A stretch of DNA of 64,000 nucleotides from Deinococcus detaillensis. Lineage in GTDB: Bacteria > Deinococcota > Deinococci > Deinococcales > Deinococcaceae. The DNA lies in assembly GCF_007280555.1 (NCBI RefSeq), contig NZ_VKDB01000007.1, forward strand, positions 1 to 64,000. Reading direction: 5' to 3'. The position numbers and the translations under genes are program-made. The number at the start of each line of letters is the position of its first letter. The stretch's first letter is position 1. A model generated the notes under the pieces. The model searched no databases. It was not told the origin of the DNA and saw only the letters and a program-made list of their open reading frames with translations. Shown here one piece after another: positions 20,610-33,258 of this stretch.

Positions 20610-20640
20610 AAGCAGTGTCAGAGTAAAAAAGTTAAAGGAA

Positions 20641-20675
20641 AAGGGCAGCGGCGCGAGTCGCTGCTCTTTTTTTGT
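20641..20675 (+). terminator. Intrinsic terminator after recA
   Basis: AGGGCAGCGGC pairs with GTCGCTGCTCT around a short GCGA loop (with wobble pairs), followed by a run of seven T. It closes the cinA-thpR-recA operon. Confidence 0.85.
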
Positions 20676-20706
20676 CGGCTGGCCAGAGGGCCGCTAAACT
20701 GCTGCC

Positions 20707-21306
20707 ATGACCCCTGAAGCCACCCTAACGCCCGAGGCTTGGGCACGCGCCCTGAGAATTGACCCGCAGCCGCCCTACACACCGCACATCGGGGCGTTGG
20801 TGGAAATGCTGAGCTACACCCGCCTGACCACCCTGCAAGCGGTGGAGGGCCTAGACAAGCAGGATTTGGACACCACTTACGACGACTTTCCGCACTCCAT
20901 CGCCATGCTGCTCGGCCACCTGGCCGCCGTGGAGCGGGCTTATCAGTACATCAGCTTTGAGAATCTGGACCCTTTCGCGGGCGACGTACCGGCTTATGAC
21001 CGCTACCTCGGCGCGATGACGTTTGGCGAACACGGCCTCGCGGTGCGGCGCTTTCAGCTCAAAGAACTGCTGGATGAACTGGCCGACGTCCGTGCCGAAA
21101 CATTGCGCGAGCTGGGCAAGCGCGATGACGCGTGGCTGAGTCAGCGCCTGAGTTTGCCCGAAATGACCGATATGAACCACCACTGGGTCTGGTTTCACGT
21201 GTTGGAAGAAGAACTCAGCGACAGGGGCCAGATTCGCCTGCTGCGGCAAGCCATCTTGCGGGCGCAGACTACTGAAGCAAGCCCGCCAGATTTAGCGAAT
21301 GAGTGA
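20707..21306 (+). CDS. DinB-family protein with altered metal site
   Basis: The 199-residue protein has the four-helix DinB/YfiT fold: IGALVEMLSYTRLTTLQAVEGL, SIAMLLGHLAAVERAYQYI, and MNHHWVWFHVLEEELSDRGQIRLLRQA near the end. The usual third-helix motif HvxxHexhHRGQI is changed to HVLEEELSDRGQI, so the standard three-histidine metal site is incomplete. DinB proteins are expanded in Deinococcus; functions range from thiol transfer to unknown. TAAACT lies 6 nt before the ATG, indicating a leaderless mRNA. The end overlaps the convergent App1-like gene by 15 bp. Confidence 0.85.
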   Translation: MTPEATLTPEAWARALRIDPQPPYTPHIGALVEMLSYTRLTTLQAVEGLDKQDLDTTYDDFPHSIAMLLGHLAAVERAYQYISFENLDPFAGDVPAYDRYLGAMTFGEHGLAVRRFQLKELLDELADVRAETLRELGKRDDAWLSQRLSLPEMTDMNHHWVWFHVLEEELSDRGQIRLLRQAILRAQTTEASPPDLANE

Positions 21307-22209
21307 GGCGAACGCCGCCGCGTCGGCACCGATGATCACCGGCACCCCCGCTGTGTAAAGCAGTGCAGCGACGTCTTGGCTGCGCGGCGGCCCCGACACG
21401 TCCCGAATGGCGATGCCCAGCACCTTGCCGGGGTGCGACTTGGCAAAGGCGGTATACACTTCGGGGTCTTTCTGGGCGGTGTCGCCGATCAGCAAGAACT
21501 GGCCGGGCAAGTCGGCGGCCAACTCATTGAGCGATTGGGTTTTGTGTTGAGTGGAGTGCAGCAAGGTCTGAGCGTCCAGCGCCCTCAGCAACAGTGGGCC
21601 TTCCGGCAATCCCCGCGCCGGCAGCACCGAGCGCAAAAAATCGCTGAGGCCCAGAGGGCTGTTGGAGAGGTAAACGAGAGAGTAGCCCCGCGCCGCAAAA
21701 CTGTTGTAAAGCGGAGCGATGTCGGGGAAAGCTGCCCGGTTGCTGACGGTGGCTCCGAGGAAAGTGGAGACTGAACTTCGCTTCCCTGCCCCAGTGATCA
21801 GCACCGTGTCGTCCAGGTCGCTGATCACCGTCACAGGCGCGTCGGACAAGCTGGGAATGTTGGGCGTCACCTCTTCCCCACTCGCCAAGCTGACTTTGAC
21901 GGCTCCAGTCGCCTTCAGTTCACAGCGGGCGTGGCCACCCTGATCGGTGATCACGTTGAGGCTTTGCTCGCCCACCTGACACACCACGCCTATGCCCGCC
22001 GCGCCCTGAGGCAGCAAACGGGCGATGTTTTGCAGCACGGCTGGCCCACCGCCGCGCCAAGCGTCGTAAGCGTCCACCTGAATACTGAGGTGGGTGGCCC
22101 GCGTAGAGGCCCAGCCCGCCACCGACAACGTGTGGGCAGGCGCGGCGAGGGCAACAGGCAGAGACAAAGCAGATACGGACAAGCAGAGCAAAGCGGCGGC
22201 GCGAATCAT
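21292..22209 (-). CDS. App1-like phosphatidate phosphatase, exported
   Basis: The catalytic part (about residues 125-265) belongs to the App1/DUF2183 group of HAD-type phosphatases. VISDLDDTVLITGAG carries the nucleophile DxDDT, YLSNSPLG gives motif II, and FLLIGDTAQKDPEVY supplies the acidic motif. A signal peptide (MIRAAALLCLSVSALSLPVALAAPAH) and an N-terminal beta-rich segment precede it. The exported location is unusual to state but clear from the sequence. TAAGCT lies 5 nt before the ATG. Lipid phosphate substrates are likely by homology to yeast App1; unproven here. Confidence 0.82.
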   Translation of the reverse strand: MIRAAALLCLSVSALSLPVALAAPAHTLSVAGWASTRATHLSIQVDAYDAWRGGGPAVLQNIARLLPQGAAGIGVVCQVGEQSLNVITDQGGHARCELKATGAVKVSLASGEEVTPNIPSLSDAPVTVISDLDDTVLITGAGKRSSVSTFLGATVSNRAAFPDIAPLYNSFAARGYSLVYLSNSPLGLSDFLRSVLPARGLPEGPLLLRALDAQTLLHSTQHKTQSLNELAADLPGQFLLIGDTAQKDPEVYTAFAKSHPGKVLGIAIRDVSGPPRSQDVAALLYTAGVPVIIGADAAAFASLIR

Positions 22210-22287
22210 GCTTCAGCTTAAAGGGCCAAAGGAACCAAACGGTAAAGCAGGCCAAACAGTTTCAGCCTACCCGCCCAAACACTGCAC

Positions 22288-22911
22288 TTACGGATGTACG
22301 GTCACCGTCAGTTGGCCGTCTGCGCCGCGCTTGCCTTGCTGGGCCAACACGTCCACGGTGTACTGCTGCGTGGGCGTGTTGGCCGCAGCGCTGAGCCGCA
22401 TGGTGGCAGTGGTGTTGGCCACCACTTCCTGCGGCGCGATGACGGCGCTCAGCACGCTGGGCAGCAGCTGGGCACTGAGTTTGACGGGGCCGAGCTCCGC
22501 TTGAAAACCGCCGGGCCGCACCGTCACTTCAATGGTCTGGCCGGGCCGCAGCGTCACTTCCGGAAGTCTGCCGCCCGACGGCGTGCCGAACACCACATAA
22601 CCGCCCGCGCAGCCCACGGTACGCAGTTCGCTGATATCGCGCACCCCCAGCCCCAACGCCGGAAACAGCGAAGAAATCGCCAGCCCCAACCCCAATGCCG
22701 GACGCCGCTGACGGCTGATCTGCTGCGCTGCCAGCGCAATGCCCCCCGGCCCCAAAATGAGCGGCGGCAACAGCGCCAGCACGGTATGGCCCTCACAGGC
22801 CGGCAGCAGCGCGTATCCAACCGTCCTCACCACCAGATACAGCAGTGAGCCGAGCAAAAATCCAGCCAGCGTAAGCTGGTAAGACGGGCGGGGCGGGCGC
22901 AGCAAAGTCAT
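22288..22911 (-). CDS. Membrane-anchored hypothetical protein, 207 residues
   Basis: The N-terminal third has two to three hydrophobic segments (LTLAGFLLGSLLYLVVRTVGYALL, HTVLALLPPLILGPGGIALA, ALGLGLAISSLFPALGLGV). The C-terminal 110 residues are beta-rich and probably outside the membrane (RLPEVTLRPGQTIEVTVRPGG ... QLTVTVHP), resembling an immunoglobulin-like domain. No family is recognised. TAGCTT lies 7 nt before the ATG, consistent with a leaderless start. It sits between ddl and the App1-like gene in the same orientation. Confidence 0.65.
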   Translation of the reverse strand: MTLLRPPRPSYQLTLAGFLLGSLLYLVVRTVGYALLPACEGHTVLALLPPLILGPGGIALAAQQISRQRRPALGLGLAISSLFPALGLGVRDISELRTVGCAGGYVVFGTPSGGRLPEVTLRPGQTIEVTVRPGGFQAELGPVKLSAQLLPSVLSAVIAPQEVVANTTATMRLSAAANTPTQQYTVDVLAQQGKRGADGQLTVTVHP

Positions 22912-22980
22912 GAGGCTTAAGCTAGCGCGGCGGGTGGGGTACGGGTGTCCACTCCCTCATCCTCAGCGCCCCCGATTTAT

Positions 22981-24045
22981 TCAGCGCTCTTCTTGCGCCA
23001 AATCCACCAAGCGCGTCACCAACTCGGCGTAGCTCAGGCCCGCCGCTTCCCACAACTTGGGATACATGCTGGTGGTGGTAAAGCCCGGCATGGTGTTGAC
23101 TTCGTTGAGGTACAGCTCCCCAGTTTCTTCGACGTAGAAAAAGTCGATGCGGGCCAGTCCGGCACAGTCGAGTGCTTTGAACGCGGTGAGAGCCAACTCA
23201 CGCACACGGGCGGCGACTTCAGCAGGCACCGGAGCGGGAATGTGCATACTGGCCTGCCCCTCGGTGTATTTGGTGGTGTAGTCGTAAAAGAGCGCTTCGA
23301 AACGCAGCTCCCCGACTGGGCTGGCCTGCGGAGCGTCATTGCCCAAGATGCCCACTTCCAGTTCACGCGGCTTGTGGGAGGCGGCGGCTTCCAAAATCAC
23401 CCGGCGATCTAAGGAAAAAGCCAGATCGAGAGCCGCTTCCAAGTCCTCCGGGCCAGCGGCGCGGCTGATGCCCACCGAACTGCCCAAGTTGGCGGGCTTC
23501 ACGAATTGGGGGTAGCCCAACGACCCTGCGGCGATCCGCACACTTTCGGGAGCGCTGCGCCACGCTTGACGGGTCACCAGGCGGTACTCCACCTGCGGCA
23601 CGCCCACCGAAGCCAGCACCTGTTTGGTCATCACCTTGTCCATGCTGGCAGCGCTGCCCAGCACGCCCGAGCCCACGTAGGCCGCGCCAGTCAACGTCAA
23701 AAAGCCCTGCACCGTGCCGTCCTCGCCGTTGGGGCCGTGCAGCAGCGGCCAGATCACATCGAAGCCCGCCACTTCGTAAGGGCGCAGCTCACTTGAAACC
23801 GGAGCCGCCGAGTCCTGAGCGCCGCCCAGCACCCGCGCCGTGTCTGCCCGCCCCAGCCAGCGGCCTGCCGCGTCAATGACCAGCGGCGTCACTTCAAAGT
23901 GTGACGCCGGCAAAGCGGCCAGTACACTCTGGGCACTCATCAAGCTGACGGCATGTTCACCACTTTGGCCGCCGCACAGCAGCAGGACGCGAGTCTTTTG
24001 GGGGGCAGTGGTTTCAGGTTGGGGGGAAAAGGGAGGCACACTCAC
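22981..24045 (-). CDS. ddl: D-alanine--D-alanine ligase
   Basis: Ddl joins two D-alanines for peptidoglycan precursors. The protein has the N-terminal substrate domain ([26 protein letters not shown]), the [14 protein letters not shown] motif, and an ATP-grasp domain ending [27 protein letters not shown] prefer GTG 24045 (354 residues, near the usual length), with CATACT 6-7 nt upstream suggesting a leaderless mRNA. A longer in-frame extension to 24162 exists but its sequence is not family-like and it would cover the likely promoter. Deinococcus cross-links ornithine-containing peptidoglycan built on the same dipeptide. Confidence 0.93.
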   Translation of the reverse strand: MSVPPFSPQPETTAPQKTRVLLLCGGQSGEHAVSLMSAQSVLAALPASHFEVTPLVIDAAGRWLGRADTARVLGGAQDSAAPVSSELRPYEVAGFDVIWPLLHGPNGEDGTVQGFLTLTGAAYVGSGVLGSAASMDKVMTKQVLASVGVPQVEYRLVTRQAWRSAPESVRIAAGSLGYPQFVKPANLGSSVGISRAAGPEDLEAALDLAFSLDRRVILEAAASHKPRELEVGILGNDAPQASPVGELRFEALFYDYTTKYTEGQASMHIPAPVPAEVAARVRELALTAFKALDCAGLARIDFFYVEETGELYLNEVNTMPGFTTTSMYPKLWEAAGLSYAELVTRLVDLAQEER

Positions 24046-24368
24046 GCCCGGCAGTATGCCAGTTTGGAGCCGCACAGCAGCGCAACGGCGTGCCGACATC
24101 AACTGAGCAAGGTTTCGTCTGAGCTTATCGTGTGTATCATGCTCCTCATACTCATGACACACATGCCAATCGTGACACGGGCTGCGGACGTGTCAGGCAG
24201 GCATCAGCGTTCGGCGGGCTTTCTCATCTTGGACTGAGTTCACCATCATACATTCGTCTAGATGTTGGGTTATGATGCGCGGGTCTACACATGATCTTCA
24301 CTCCTCACCTCGGTCACTCACTGCGGTGAATCAAAGGAGAGATCAGCCCCTATTTTGGAGGAGAACAC
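24046..24368. promoter_or_regulatory. Divergent regulatory region between ddl and the peptide-binding protein gene
   Basis: No gene is evident. TGTGTATCATG (24131-24141) and CATGACACACA (24153-24163) form an 11-bp inverted repeat with one mismatch and an 11-nt spacer, a plausible operator. TATGAT at 24271-24276 could be a -10 box for the binding-protein gene, whose leader ends in TTTTGGAGGAGAACAC before the ATG. No clear -35 partner was found. Confidence 0.4.
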
Positions 24369-26105
<1,737 letters not shown>

Positions 26106-26131
26106 GTCTCTCTTTTAGATTTTTAAGGTTA

Positions 26132-26172
26132 AAGGGGAGCGGACGGTGAAGAGCCGCCGCTCCTCCTTTTTG
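26132..26172 (+). terminator. Terminator-like hairpin between binding protein and permease genes
   Basis: GGGGAGCGG-A-CGG (26134-26146) pairs with CCGCCGCTCCTC (26154-26165) and is followed by CTTTTT. It probably stops part of transcription after the binding-protein gene. Confidence 0.7.
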
Positions 26173-26339
26173 GTGTATGACTCTTTTTGGTGCGTGAAAC
26201 GGCGCGAGGCGTAGACGGTGTGGCCTTCACATCGGCGTGAGTTTCCCGTGTTCTTCTATGCACATTGAGCAAATAGGCGTACGTTAGGGAGCAATTATGG
26301 ATGATTTCTCAAAAAAGCCGACCGGCTTAAGGAGCAGCG

Positions 26340-27368
26340 GTGCTTAATTTCATTATTCGGCGCGTCGCTCAGATCCCTTTGGTAATGCTGGCCCTCTCAC
26401 TGCTGCTGTTCGTGATTATCTTTCAGCTCACGCCCGAGCAGCGGGCAGCAGGTTACATCCGCAGCGAGCAGCAAGCCGCGCAGATGGACTCCATCATCCG
26501 CCAGCGCGGACTCGACAAGCCCTTTCCGATTCAGTACAGCAAATGGCTGGCCTCCACCGTGCAGGGCGACCTGGGCTTCTCACGCACCAGCAGCAAGCCG
26601 GTTCTCGACACTATCAAGGAGCGGCTGCCCAGCACCATCGAGCTCTCACTCTACGCCGGCATCCCGATTGTGCTGCTGGGCATTTGGCTGGGCACCCTTT
26701 CGGCGCTCAACAAAGACCGCTTCGTCGATCAGTTTCTGCGGGTCATCGCGGTGTTGGGCACCAGCTTACCGAGTTTCGTGCTGGGCATCGTGCTGCTTAA
26801 ATTTCTGTACGGTTCTTTGGGCTGGCTGCCGGGGCCGGGGCAGGTGGACGTGCTCAACCAGTTCGCTGTGCTCGACCCGACCTTCAAGCACTACACCGGC
26901 ATGCTCAGCATCGACGCCATGCTCAATGGCCGCTGGGCCGTGGCGGGCGACGTGCTGCGCCACTTGGTGATGCCAGTGCTCACACTGGTGATTATCTTCA
27001 GCGCCAATATCCTCAAGGTGATGCGGGCGCAGATGCTCGAAACCCTGACCAGCGATTATGTCAGGACTGCCCGAGCTAAGGGGCTGGGCAGCAAAGCGGT
27101 CAACCTCAAGCACGCCCGGCGCAATGCGCTCTTGCCCATCGTGACGCTGACCGGCTTCGTGGCCATCAACTTGCTGGCCGGCGCGATCATCACCGAAACG
27201 ATCTTCGCTTATCCCGGCGTGGGGCAGTGGGTCGGGGACGCCGCCCGCAACCTCGACATCTCCGCCGTGATGGGCTTCGCGCTGCTCTCCGCCGTGATCG
27301 TAGTGGTCATCAGCACCCTCACCGATCTCTTTTACGGGGTGGTGGATCCGCGTGTGCGCTTTGACTAA
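26340..27368 (+). CDS. Peptide ABC transporter permease, DppB type
   Basis: The 342-residue protein starts at GTG 26340, five nt after AAGGAG. It shows the DppB pattern: N-terminal membrane helix ([30 protein letters not shown]), a periplasmic segment with [13 protein letters not shown], then five helices. The EAA-type loop [31 protein letters not shown] contacts the ATPase. It ends in [11 protein letters not shown]. It should form the channel with the next gene's product. No ATP-binding subunit is encoded nearby, so ATPases must come from elsewhere. Confidence 0.93.
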   Translation: MLNFIIRRVAQIPLVMLALSLLLFVIIFQLTPEQRAAGYIRSEQQAAQMDSIIRQRGLDKPFPIQYSKWLASTVQGDLGFSRTSSKPVLDTIKERLPSTIELSLYAGIPIVLLGIWLGTLSALNKDRFVDQFLRVIAVLGTSLPSFVLGIVLLKFLYGSLGWLPGPGQVDVLNQFAVLDPTFKHYTGMLSIDAMLNGRWAVAGDVLRHLVMPVLTLVIIFSANILKVMRAQMLETLTSDYVRTARAKGLGSKAVNLKHARRNALLPIVTLTGFVAINLLAGAIITETIFAYPGVGQWVGDAARNLDISAVMGFALLSAVIVVVISTLTDLFYGVVDPRVRFD

Positions 27369-27419
27369 GCTGCTCCCCTTAAGACCAACCCACCCAAACT
27401 TCTGTAAGGCGGCAACTCT

Positions 27420-28427
27420 ATGACAACCATCCCCGCGCCCAAACCCGCAGCCACGCCGGGCCGCCTCAAGTCGTTTTTCACTTCACGTCCGGTTGTCAAG
27501 TTGCGCCGCAACAAGCTGGCCGTCGTCGGCCTGATCATGACTTTTATTTTTCTGATGGTGGCTTTGTTTGCGCCGTTTATCGCTGCGCCCAGCCAAGCGG
27601 CGGGCGGCAACTGTCTAAGAGACTTGGGCATCTCACAGACCAATCAAATCTACAATCCGGCGAGCGGGGCCTTCTGGAAGATCTTGTTCGCCGCGCCGGA
27701 CAGCTGCTACCACACCGAGCGCGAGAGCTTTTCGCCGATTCCCACGCCGCCGAGCAAGGAAGCCTACTTCGGCACTTCGCAGGGCTACGACATCTTTTAC
27801 GGCATGATCTGGGGCACCCGCGTGATGATGAAAATGGGCCTGGTCATCGTGGCAATTACCCTGATCACCGGCATCATCGTGGGATCGATCAGCGGCTATT
27901 ACGGCGGCTGGATCGACAACGTGGTGCAGCGCTTCATTGACGTGATGCTCTCGCTGCCGTCCTTGGTGCTCACCATCGTGCTGATTACCGTGCTGGGAGC
28001 CAGCATCAGCAGCATTATTCTGGCGTTTTGCCTCACCGGCTGGACCCAGTACGCCCGCATCGTGCGCGGCGACATTCTCAGAACGCGCAACCTCGAATTC
28101 GTAGACGCTGCCCGCAGCTTGGGCGCACGCGACTTTCGGCTGATCTTCAAGCATGTGCTGCCCAACTCGCTGGCTTCGGTGCTCACCATCGCCATTTTGG
28201 ACTTGGGCACCATTCCGCTCAGCATCGCCGCGCTGTCCTTTCTGGGCATCGGACTGCCGATCGGCTACACCGACTGGGGCCAGTTCATGAGCTTTGCCCG
28301 GGCCTGGATGGACAACCAATACTGGTACGTGACCGTGCTGCCCGCCGTGTTCATCATTTTGTTCAGCCTCGGCTGGAACCTCTTTGGTGACGCAGTGCGC
28401 GACGCTTTTGACCCGCGCACCCGCTGA
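27420..28427 (+). CDS. Peptide ABC transporter permease, DppC type
   Basis: The 335-residue partner permease begins with a basic cytoplasmic tail and the hallmark [30 protein letters not shown] roughly 85-residue external segment with two cysteines (GGNCLRD, PDSCYH) then separates the first and second helices, longer than in DppC as I know it. The EAA loop is [30 protein letters not shown], and the end is [16 protein letters not shown]. It follows the first permease by 51 nt and ends the operon before a perfect terminator. Confidence 0.93.
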   Translation: MTTIPAPKPAATPGRLKSFFTSRPVVKLRRNKLAVVGLIMTFIFLMVALFAPFIAAPSQAAGGNCLRDLGISQTNQIYNPASGAFWKILFAAPDSCYHTERESFSPIPTPPSKEAYFGTSQGYDIFYGMIWGTRVMMKMGLVIVAITLITGIIVGSISGYYGGWIDNVVQRFIDVMLSLPSLVLTIVLITVLGASISSIILAFCLTGWTQYARIVRGDILRTRNLEFVDAARSLGARDFRLIFKHVLPNSLASVLTIAILDLGTIPLSIAALSFLGIGLPIGYTDWGQFMSFARAWMDNQYWYVTVLPAVFIILFSLGWNLFGDAVRDAFDPRTR

Positions 28428-28466
28428 AGAAAGCGCCCAAACTGCCCTACCAAGATTGTCACTAAT

Positions 28467-28490
28467 CCCCCCAACGTAGGGGGGTTTTTT
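28467..28490 (+). terminator. Intrinsic terminator after the permease operon
   Basis: CCCCCC (28467-28472), a 6-nt loop AACGTA, GGGGGG (28479-28484) and six T form a textbook terminator. Confidence 0.9.
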
Positions 28491-28543
28491 GATGTGTCAG
28501 ACAACATAAAACCCACATCAATTCTGCACATGGACGGCGCAGA

Positions 28544-29917
28544 ATGTCGGCAATGAAAACCCGCTTGCTGCTGTTGGCTCTGGCCCTAAGTGCTTCCTCG
28601 GTGGCGCTCTCGCAATCTACGGCGCACCCGGCGGCGTCACTGAGTCCGTCCAGCCGTGATGTGTCGACGCCCAAGGCAGCGGGACACGCCGATGCGCCCT
28701 CAGAGGCCCAGAACCTGTTCAACGACGTCAACGACCTGATTCAGCAGCAGTACGGCGGCCTTAGCACTGTAGACCGCCCGGCCCTCACCGCCGAGTATCA
28801 GCTGCGCTTAGAGGCCGTCTGCGCTCCTGATCCGCGAAGCTGCGCCGCCGAGAAAGCCTTTCCGGTGCTGTCGGCAGAAGTCAATGCACTGGGCGACGAA
28901 CACAGCTTTTTTGAAACCCCCGAAGATTTCGGTGACTTCGTGACCAGCGCAACCGGCGGCAACCGCTTGCAATTCGGGGTGCGTCTGGCCACCCTCGACG
29001 GTGAGAGCCGTTTGGTGCTGGACGTGATTCCCGGCAGCGCCAGCCAAGACGCGGGCCTGATGCGCGGCGACGTGCTCAAAACTATTGACGGTCAGCCGTA
29101 CACCTTCGCGGGCCTGAAAGCCGCCAAGGAAGCCGGCAAGCCGACCACCTTGAACTTGGAGCGGCTGGGCCAGCCGGTAACCGTTACGCTGACCTCGCGT
29201 GAAAGCAGCTCACGCGATTTGCCGCGCCTGAGCTACCTGCCCGCGCCCGAGGGCCAAAGCGGTCAGATCGCCCTGCTGAGAATCCCCACCTTTTTGTCGG
29301 GCGGCAACGTGGCCCAGACCGTTCACGACGAGGTGCGGGCAGCGCAGGCCAAAAAAGCAGCCGGGATCATCGTGGATTTGCGCGGCAACACCGGCGGCGA
29401 CCTCAGCGAGTGCGACGGCTCGGTGAGCGCCTTTGTGCCGACCTTTACCCGCCTCGCCAAGCTGGCGCAGGGCTCGAGCCGCACGGTGGTGCGCGGCGGA
29501 GCACGCCTGGACGACGGCCGCATCCGCAGCAGCGTGCAGAGTCCGGCGCTGTGGACTGGCCCCCTGACCGTGATGGTCGACAGCGGCAGCGCGTCATGCA
29601 GCGAATTTTTTGCTTACGAGATGCAGTACGCCAAGCGGGCCACCATCATCGGTGAAGCGACGGCGGGCGTGGGCAACACCGCCACCCGCGTCTTTCCTTT
29701 GGGCAGCGGCGCGGGCTTGCAACTGACCATCCTCAACTACACCAAACCCGACGGCACGCCCTATCCGGTGCGGGTCAAGCCCGACGTGAGCGGCAGCACT
29801 GATCTCGCGGCGCTGAGTAGGGGCAGCGACACTTTGCTCAGTGCCGCCGCCCAGACCCTTAAAACGGCCCCGGTGCTGGTCGCGGGCAATGACACCGACA
29901 CCACCACTAGCAACTGA
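28544..29917 (+). CDS. Exported S41-family peptidase with PDZ domain (Lys-less active site)
   Basis: The 457-residue protein has a signal peptide (MKTRLLLLALALSASSVALS; ATG 28544 or 28553 could start it), a PDZ domain (about 150-220, LDVIPGSASQDAGLMRGDVLKTIDGQPY) and an S41 domain with IIVDLRGNTGGD. The catalytic Ser lies in SASCSEFF. The Lys expected about 25 residues later is replaced (EATAGVGNT). A conserved LGDEHSFFE upstream offers a His, as in the Ser-His subgroup of this family. It is probably a periplasmic protease of unknown target. It stands alone after the peptide transporter. Confidence 0.85.
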   Translation: MSAMKTRLLLLALALSASSVALSQSTAHPAASLSPSSRDVSTPKAAGHADAPSEAQNLFNDVNDLIQQQYGGLSTVDRPALTAEYQLRLEAVCAPDPRSCAAEKAFPVLSAEVNALGDEHSFFETPEDFGDFVTSATGGNRLQFGVRLATLDGESRLVLDVIPGSASQDAGLMRGDVLKTIDGQPYTFAGLKAAKEAGKPTTLNLERLGQPVTVTLTSRESSSRDLPRLSYLPAPEGQSGQIALLRIPTFLSGGNVAQTVHDEVRAAQAKKAAGIIVDLRGNTGGDLSECDGSVSAFVPTFTRLAKLAQGSSRTVVRGGARLDDGRIRSSVQSPALWTGPLTVMVDSGSASCSEFFAYEMQYAKRATIIGEATAGVGNTATRVFPLGSGAGLQLTILNYTKPDGTPYPVRVKPDVSGSTDLAALSRGSDTLLSAAAQTLKTAPVLVAGNDTDTTTSN

Positions 29918-29950
29918 GCAGGAGGAGTATTTGGGCAGTGGTTGGGCAGT

Positions 29951-30502
29951 TCAGCGCTTGTAGACTTTGAAACGGGCGGTGAGATCAAAGGTGACGCAGG
30001 GCGCTTCACCCGCGTAGATGGGCGCGGCGCAGACGGTCAACTTGCCGCCCGCGCCGAGGGTGTCGGGCACCTTTTCGCCGGCCAGATCAGAGAGCTTGAC
30101 GAACTTGGCCACCAATTCGAGGTGGCCGTAGCCTTTTGAATCCACGGCCAAATGCAGCGGGTCAGCGCCAGGATTGACCAGCGGTGCGAGCGGCAGCCAC
30201 TGGGTTTTTCCACCGTCCTTAACGCCCGCTTCCTTGACAAACAAACTGGCCGAGACGCGGGGAATCACAAAAAAAGTTCTGCGGCCCGGCCAGCGCTCAC
30301 GCAGCGCCAGAGGCAGAAGCAATTTACACTGGCTGTACTGTTCGTCGGGCAGCACGAAATCCACTCGGATCGCCTTGAAATAGCTGTCGGTACACACCAA
30401 GCTGATTTTTTCGCGGGGCACCGTGAAGGTGGCGGCTTGGGCCGAGGTGGGCAGGAGCGTGAGCAGCAACGCGGCCAGCCAAAGACGAGCAGGTTTATTC
30501 AT
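29951..30502 (-). CDS. Secreted hypothetical protein, 183 residues
   Basis: GAGGAGTGCC precedes ATG 30502, which opens a signal peptide (MNKPARLWLAALLLTLLPTSAQAATF). The mature protein is beta-rich with four cysteines (LVCTDSYF, SQCKLLL, VCAAPIY, APCVTFD) that may form two disulfides. I recognise no family. It is convergent with the S41 gene and lies downstream of the 161-residue membrane protein in the same direction, with a 60-nt gap. Confidence 0.65.
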   Translation of the reverse strand: MNKPARLWLAALLLTLLPTSAQAATFTVPREKISLVCTDSYFKAIRVDFVLPDEQYSQCKLLLPLALRERWPGRRTFFVIPRVSASLFVKEAGVKDGGKTQWLPLAPLVNPGADPLHLAVDSKGYGHLELVAKFVKLSDLAGEKVPDTLGAGGKLTVCAAPIYAGEAPCVTFDLTARFKVYKR

Positions 30503-30561
30503 GGCACTCCTCAGTGTTCGGAAAGTGAGTCAGTGTTCAGAAAGTGGATTGTTACTGACTG

Positions 30562-31047
30562 CTAGCGGATGAGTTGAGCCTCCACTGTGTCGGTGGGCGG
30601 GTTGTACTGACAACTGAACTCGGCGCGGCCAGAGAAATTGGAGCTGGACTCCACCCAGCCGTCCCAGCGTTTGCCGTCGGTGTTGGCGGTGATTTGCTGG
30701 GCCGCTTCGGCGTCGGCGGGAAACTGGGCGGCGAGCTGGCCGAGTTGATTAAGCAGCTCATGTTTACAGCGCTCGATCAAGGCGCTGGAAGCGACGCCGC
30801 CCGACAGATCATCGGGGGCAGCGGGTTGCCGAAAGACCAAGAAAACCGCTGAGGCCCCCGCCCACACCACCAGCCCCGCCAGCAGCCAGCCCCAGCGCGT
30901 CGTCCCTGCCCGCTGAGCCGCCCGCACTTCGGCGCGGTAAGCCGCCTGTGCTTGCTGGTGGGCCACGCGCTCCTGCTCAGCCCGCTCGGCGTCAGCCAAG
31001 GCCGTTTCCTCCGCTAGAATTTGCCGCTTCTCCTCCTGGCTCAGCAC
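30562..31047 (-). CDS. Single-pass membrane hypothetical protein
   Basis: This 161-residue product has a charged, coiled-coil-prone N-terminus (SQEEKRQILAEETALADAERAEQERVAHQQAQAAYR, written in two parts: residues 3-20 and 21-40 by position), one membrane helix (WGWLLAGLVVWAGASAVFLVF) and an outer domain with two cysteines (ERCKHELL, FSCQYNP). The start is GTG 31047, with TACTCT 6 nt before it on the minus strand, a leaderless arrangement. A palindrome at 31065-31080 overlaps its promoter. No family recognised. Confidence 0.65.
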   Translation of the reverse strand: MLSQEEKRQILAEETALADAERAEQERVAHQQAQAAYRAEVRAAQRAGTTRWGWLLAGLVVWAGASAVFLVFRQPAAPDDLSGGVASSALIERCKHELLNQLGQLAAQFPADAEAAQQITANTDGKRWDGWVESSSNFSGRAEFSCQYNPPTDTVEAQLIR

Positions 31048-31064
31048 ACTCTTAGAGTAGCAAG

Positions 31065-31080
31065 ATACTCACTTGAGTAT
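31065..31080. promoter_or_regulatory. Palindromic operator candidate
   Basis: ATACTCA (31065-31071) and TGAGTAT (31074-31080) form a perfect 7+7 palindrome with a 2-nt centre. It covers the spacer/-35 area upstream of the TACTCT box (complement of 31054-31059) of the membrane protein gene. Confidence 0.45.
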
Positions 31081-31115
31081 GATGAGTTTATGGCTCAAGA
31101 CGAATGAGCTGAATA

Positions 31116-31147
31116 CAACAAAAGAGCCTACCGGGGTGGCAGGCTCT
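31116..31147 (-). terminator. Intrinsic terminator of rny
   Basis: On the minus strand AGAGCCTGCC pairs with GGTAGGCTCT around a 5-nt loop, followed by TTTTGTTG. It lies about 30 nt past the rny stop. Confidence 0.85.
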
Positions 31148-31175
31148 GCTGGTCAAGCTCAGTTCTCTTTCGAGC

Positions 31176-32867
<1,692 letters not shown>

Positions 32868-33258
32868 ACTGGCTCCTTTGGGATTTTGCCTTGCTGCCTT
32901 GCGGCGGGTTTTTCGGCCTTCCTCCTGCATTCAACTGCGCGGCCCACCGGCCCCTCTCTTAACGAAGTCCTGAGTGGAAAGAAGCGAAATTTGAGCGGCG
33001 AAGTGGACAAACCCACCGAAGACATTCCTGCGGCGCTTCTCACTGCTGCCTTCCCTGAACAAGCGGTCAGCTCCGGCGAAGAGCGCCTTAAACTGGTTTG
33101 AGAAAAGCGAGTCCAAACAAAAAGGGAACTGGACTCAGAGAGCAGTCTAGTACGGATTGAGGCTGCCCCCCCGCCGAGCGTTACACAACTTGCACACGAA
33201 CCGGGCTTTGCTGTAGATCAGCCGGTGCTGCTTAGTGGCCGCCCGCTATCATGCGGCC
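32868..33258. other. Intergenic region between rny and menG
   Basis: About 390 bases without a firm gene. On the plus strand a coding-looking frame runs from TTG 32991 to TGA 33101 (SGEVDKPTEDIPAALL and on, 36 residues), but it has no ribosome binding site or -10 box and may be a remnant. On the right, TATCAT (33247-33252) lies 6 nt before the menG ATG. A run of eight C at 33167-33174 is the only other notable feature. Confidence 0.35.

Noticed and set aside
22931..22980. Possible terminator before ddl's end
   Set aside because: No stable stem with a T-run could be drawn.
24046..24162. Extended N-terminus of ddl
   Set aside because: The extra residues are His/Arg-rich and not family-like, and the extension would span the regulatory inverted repeat.
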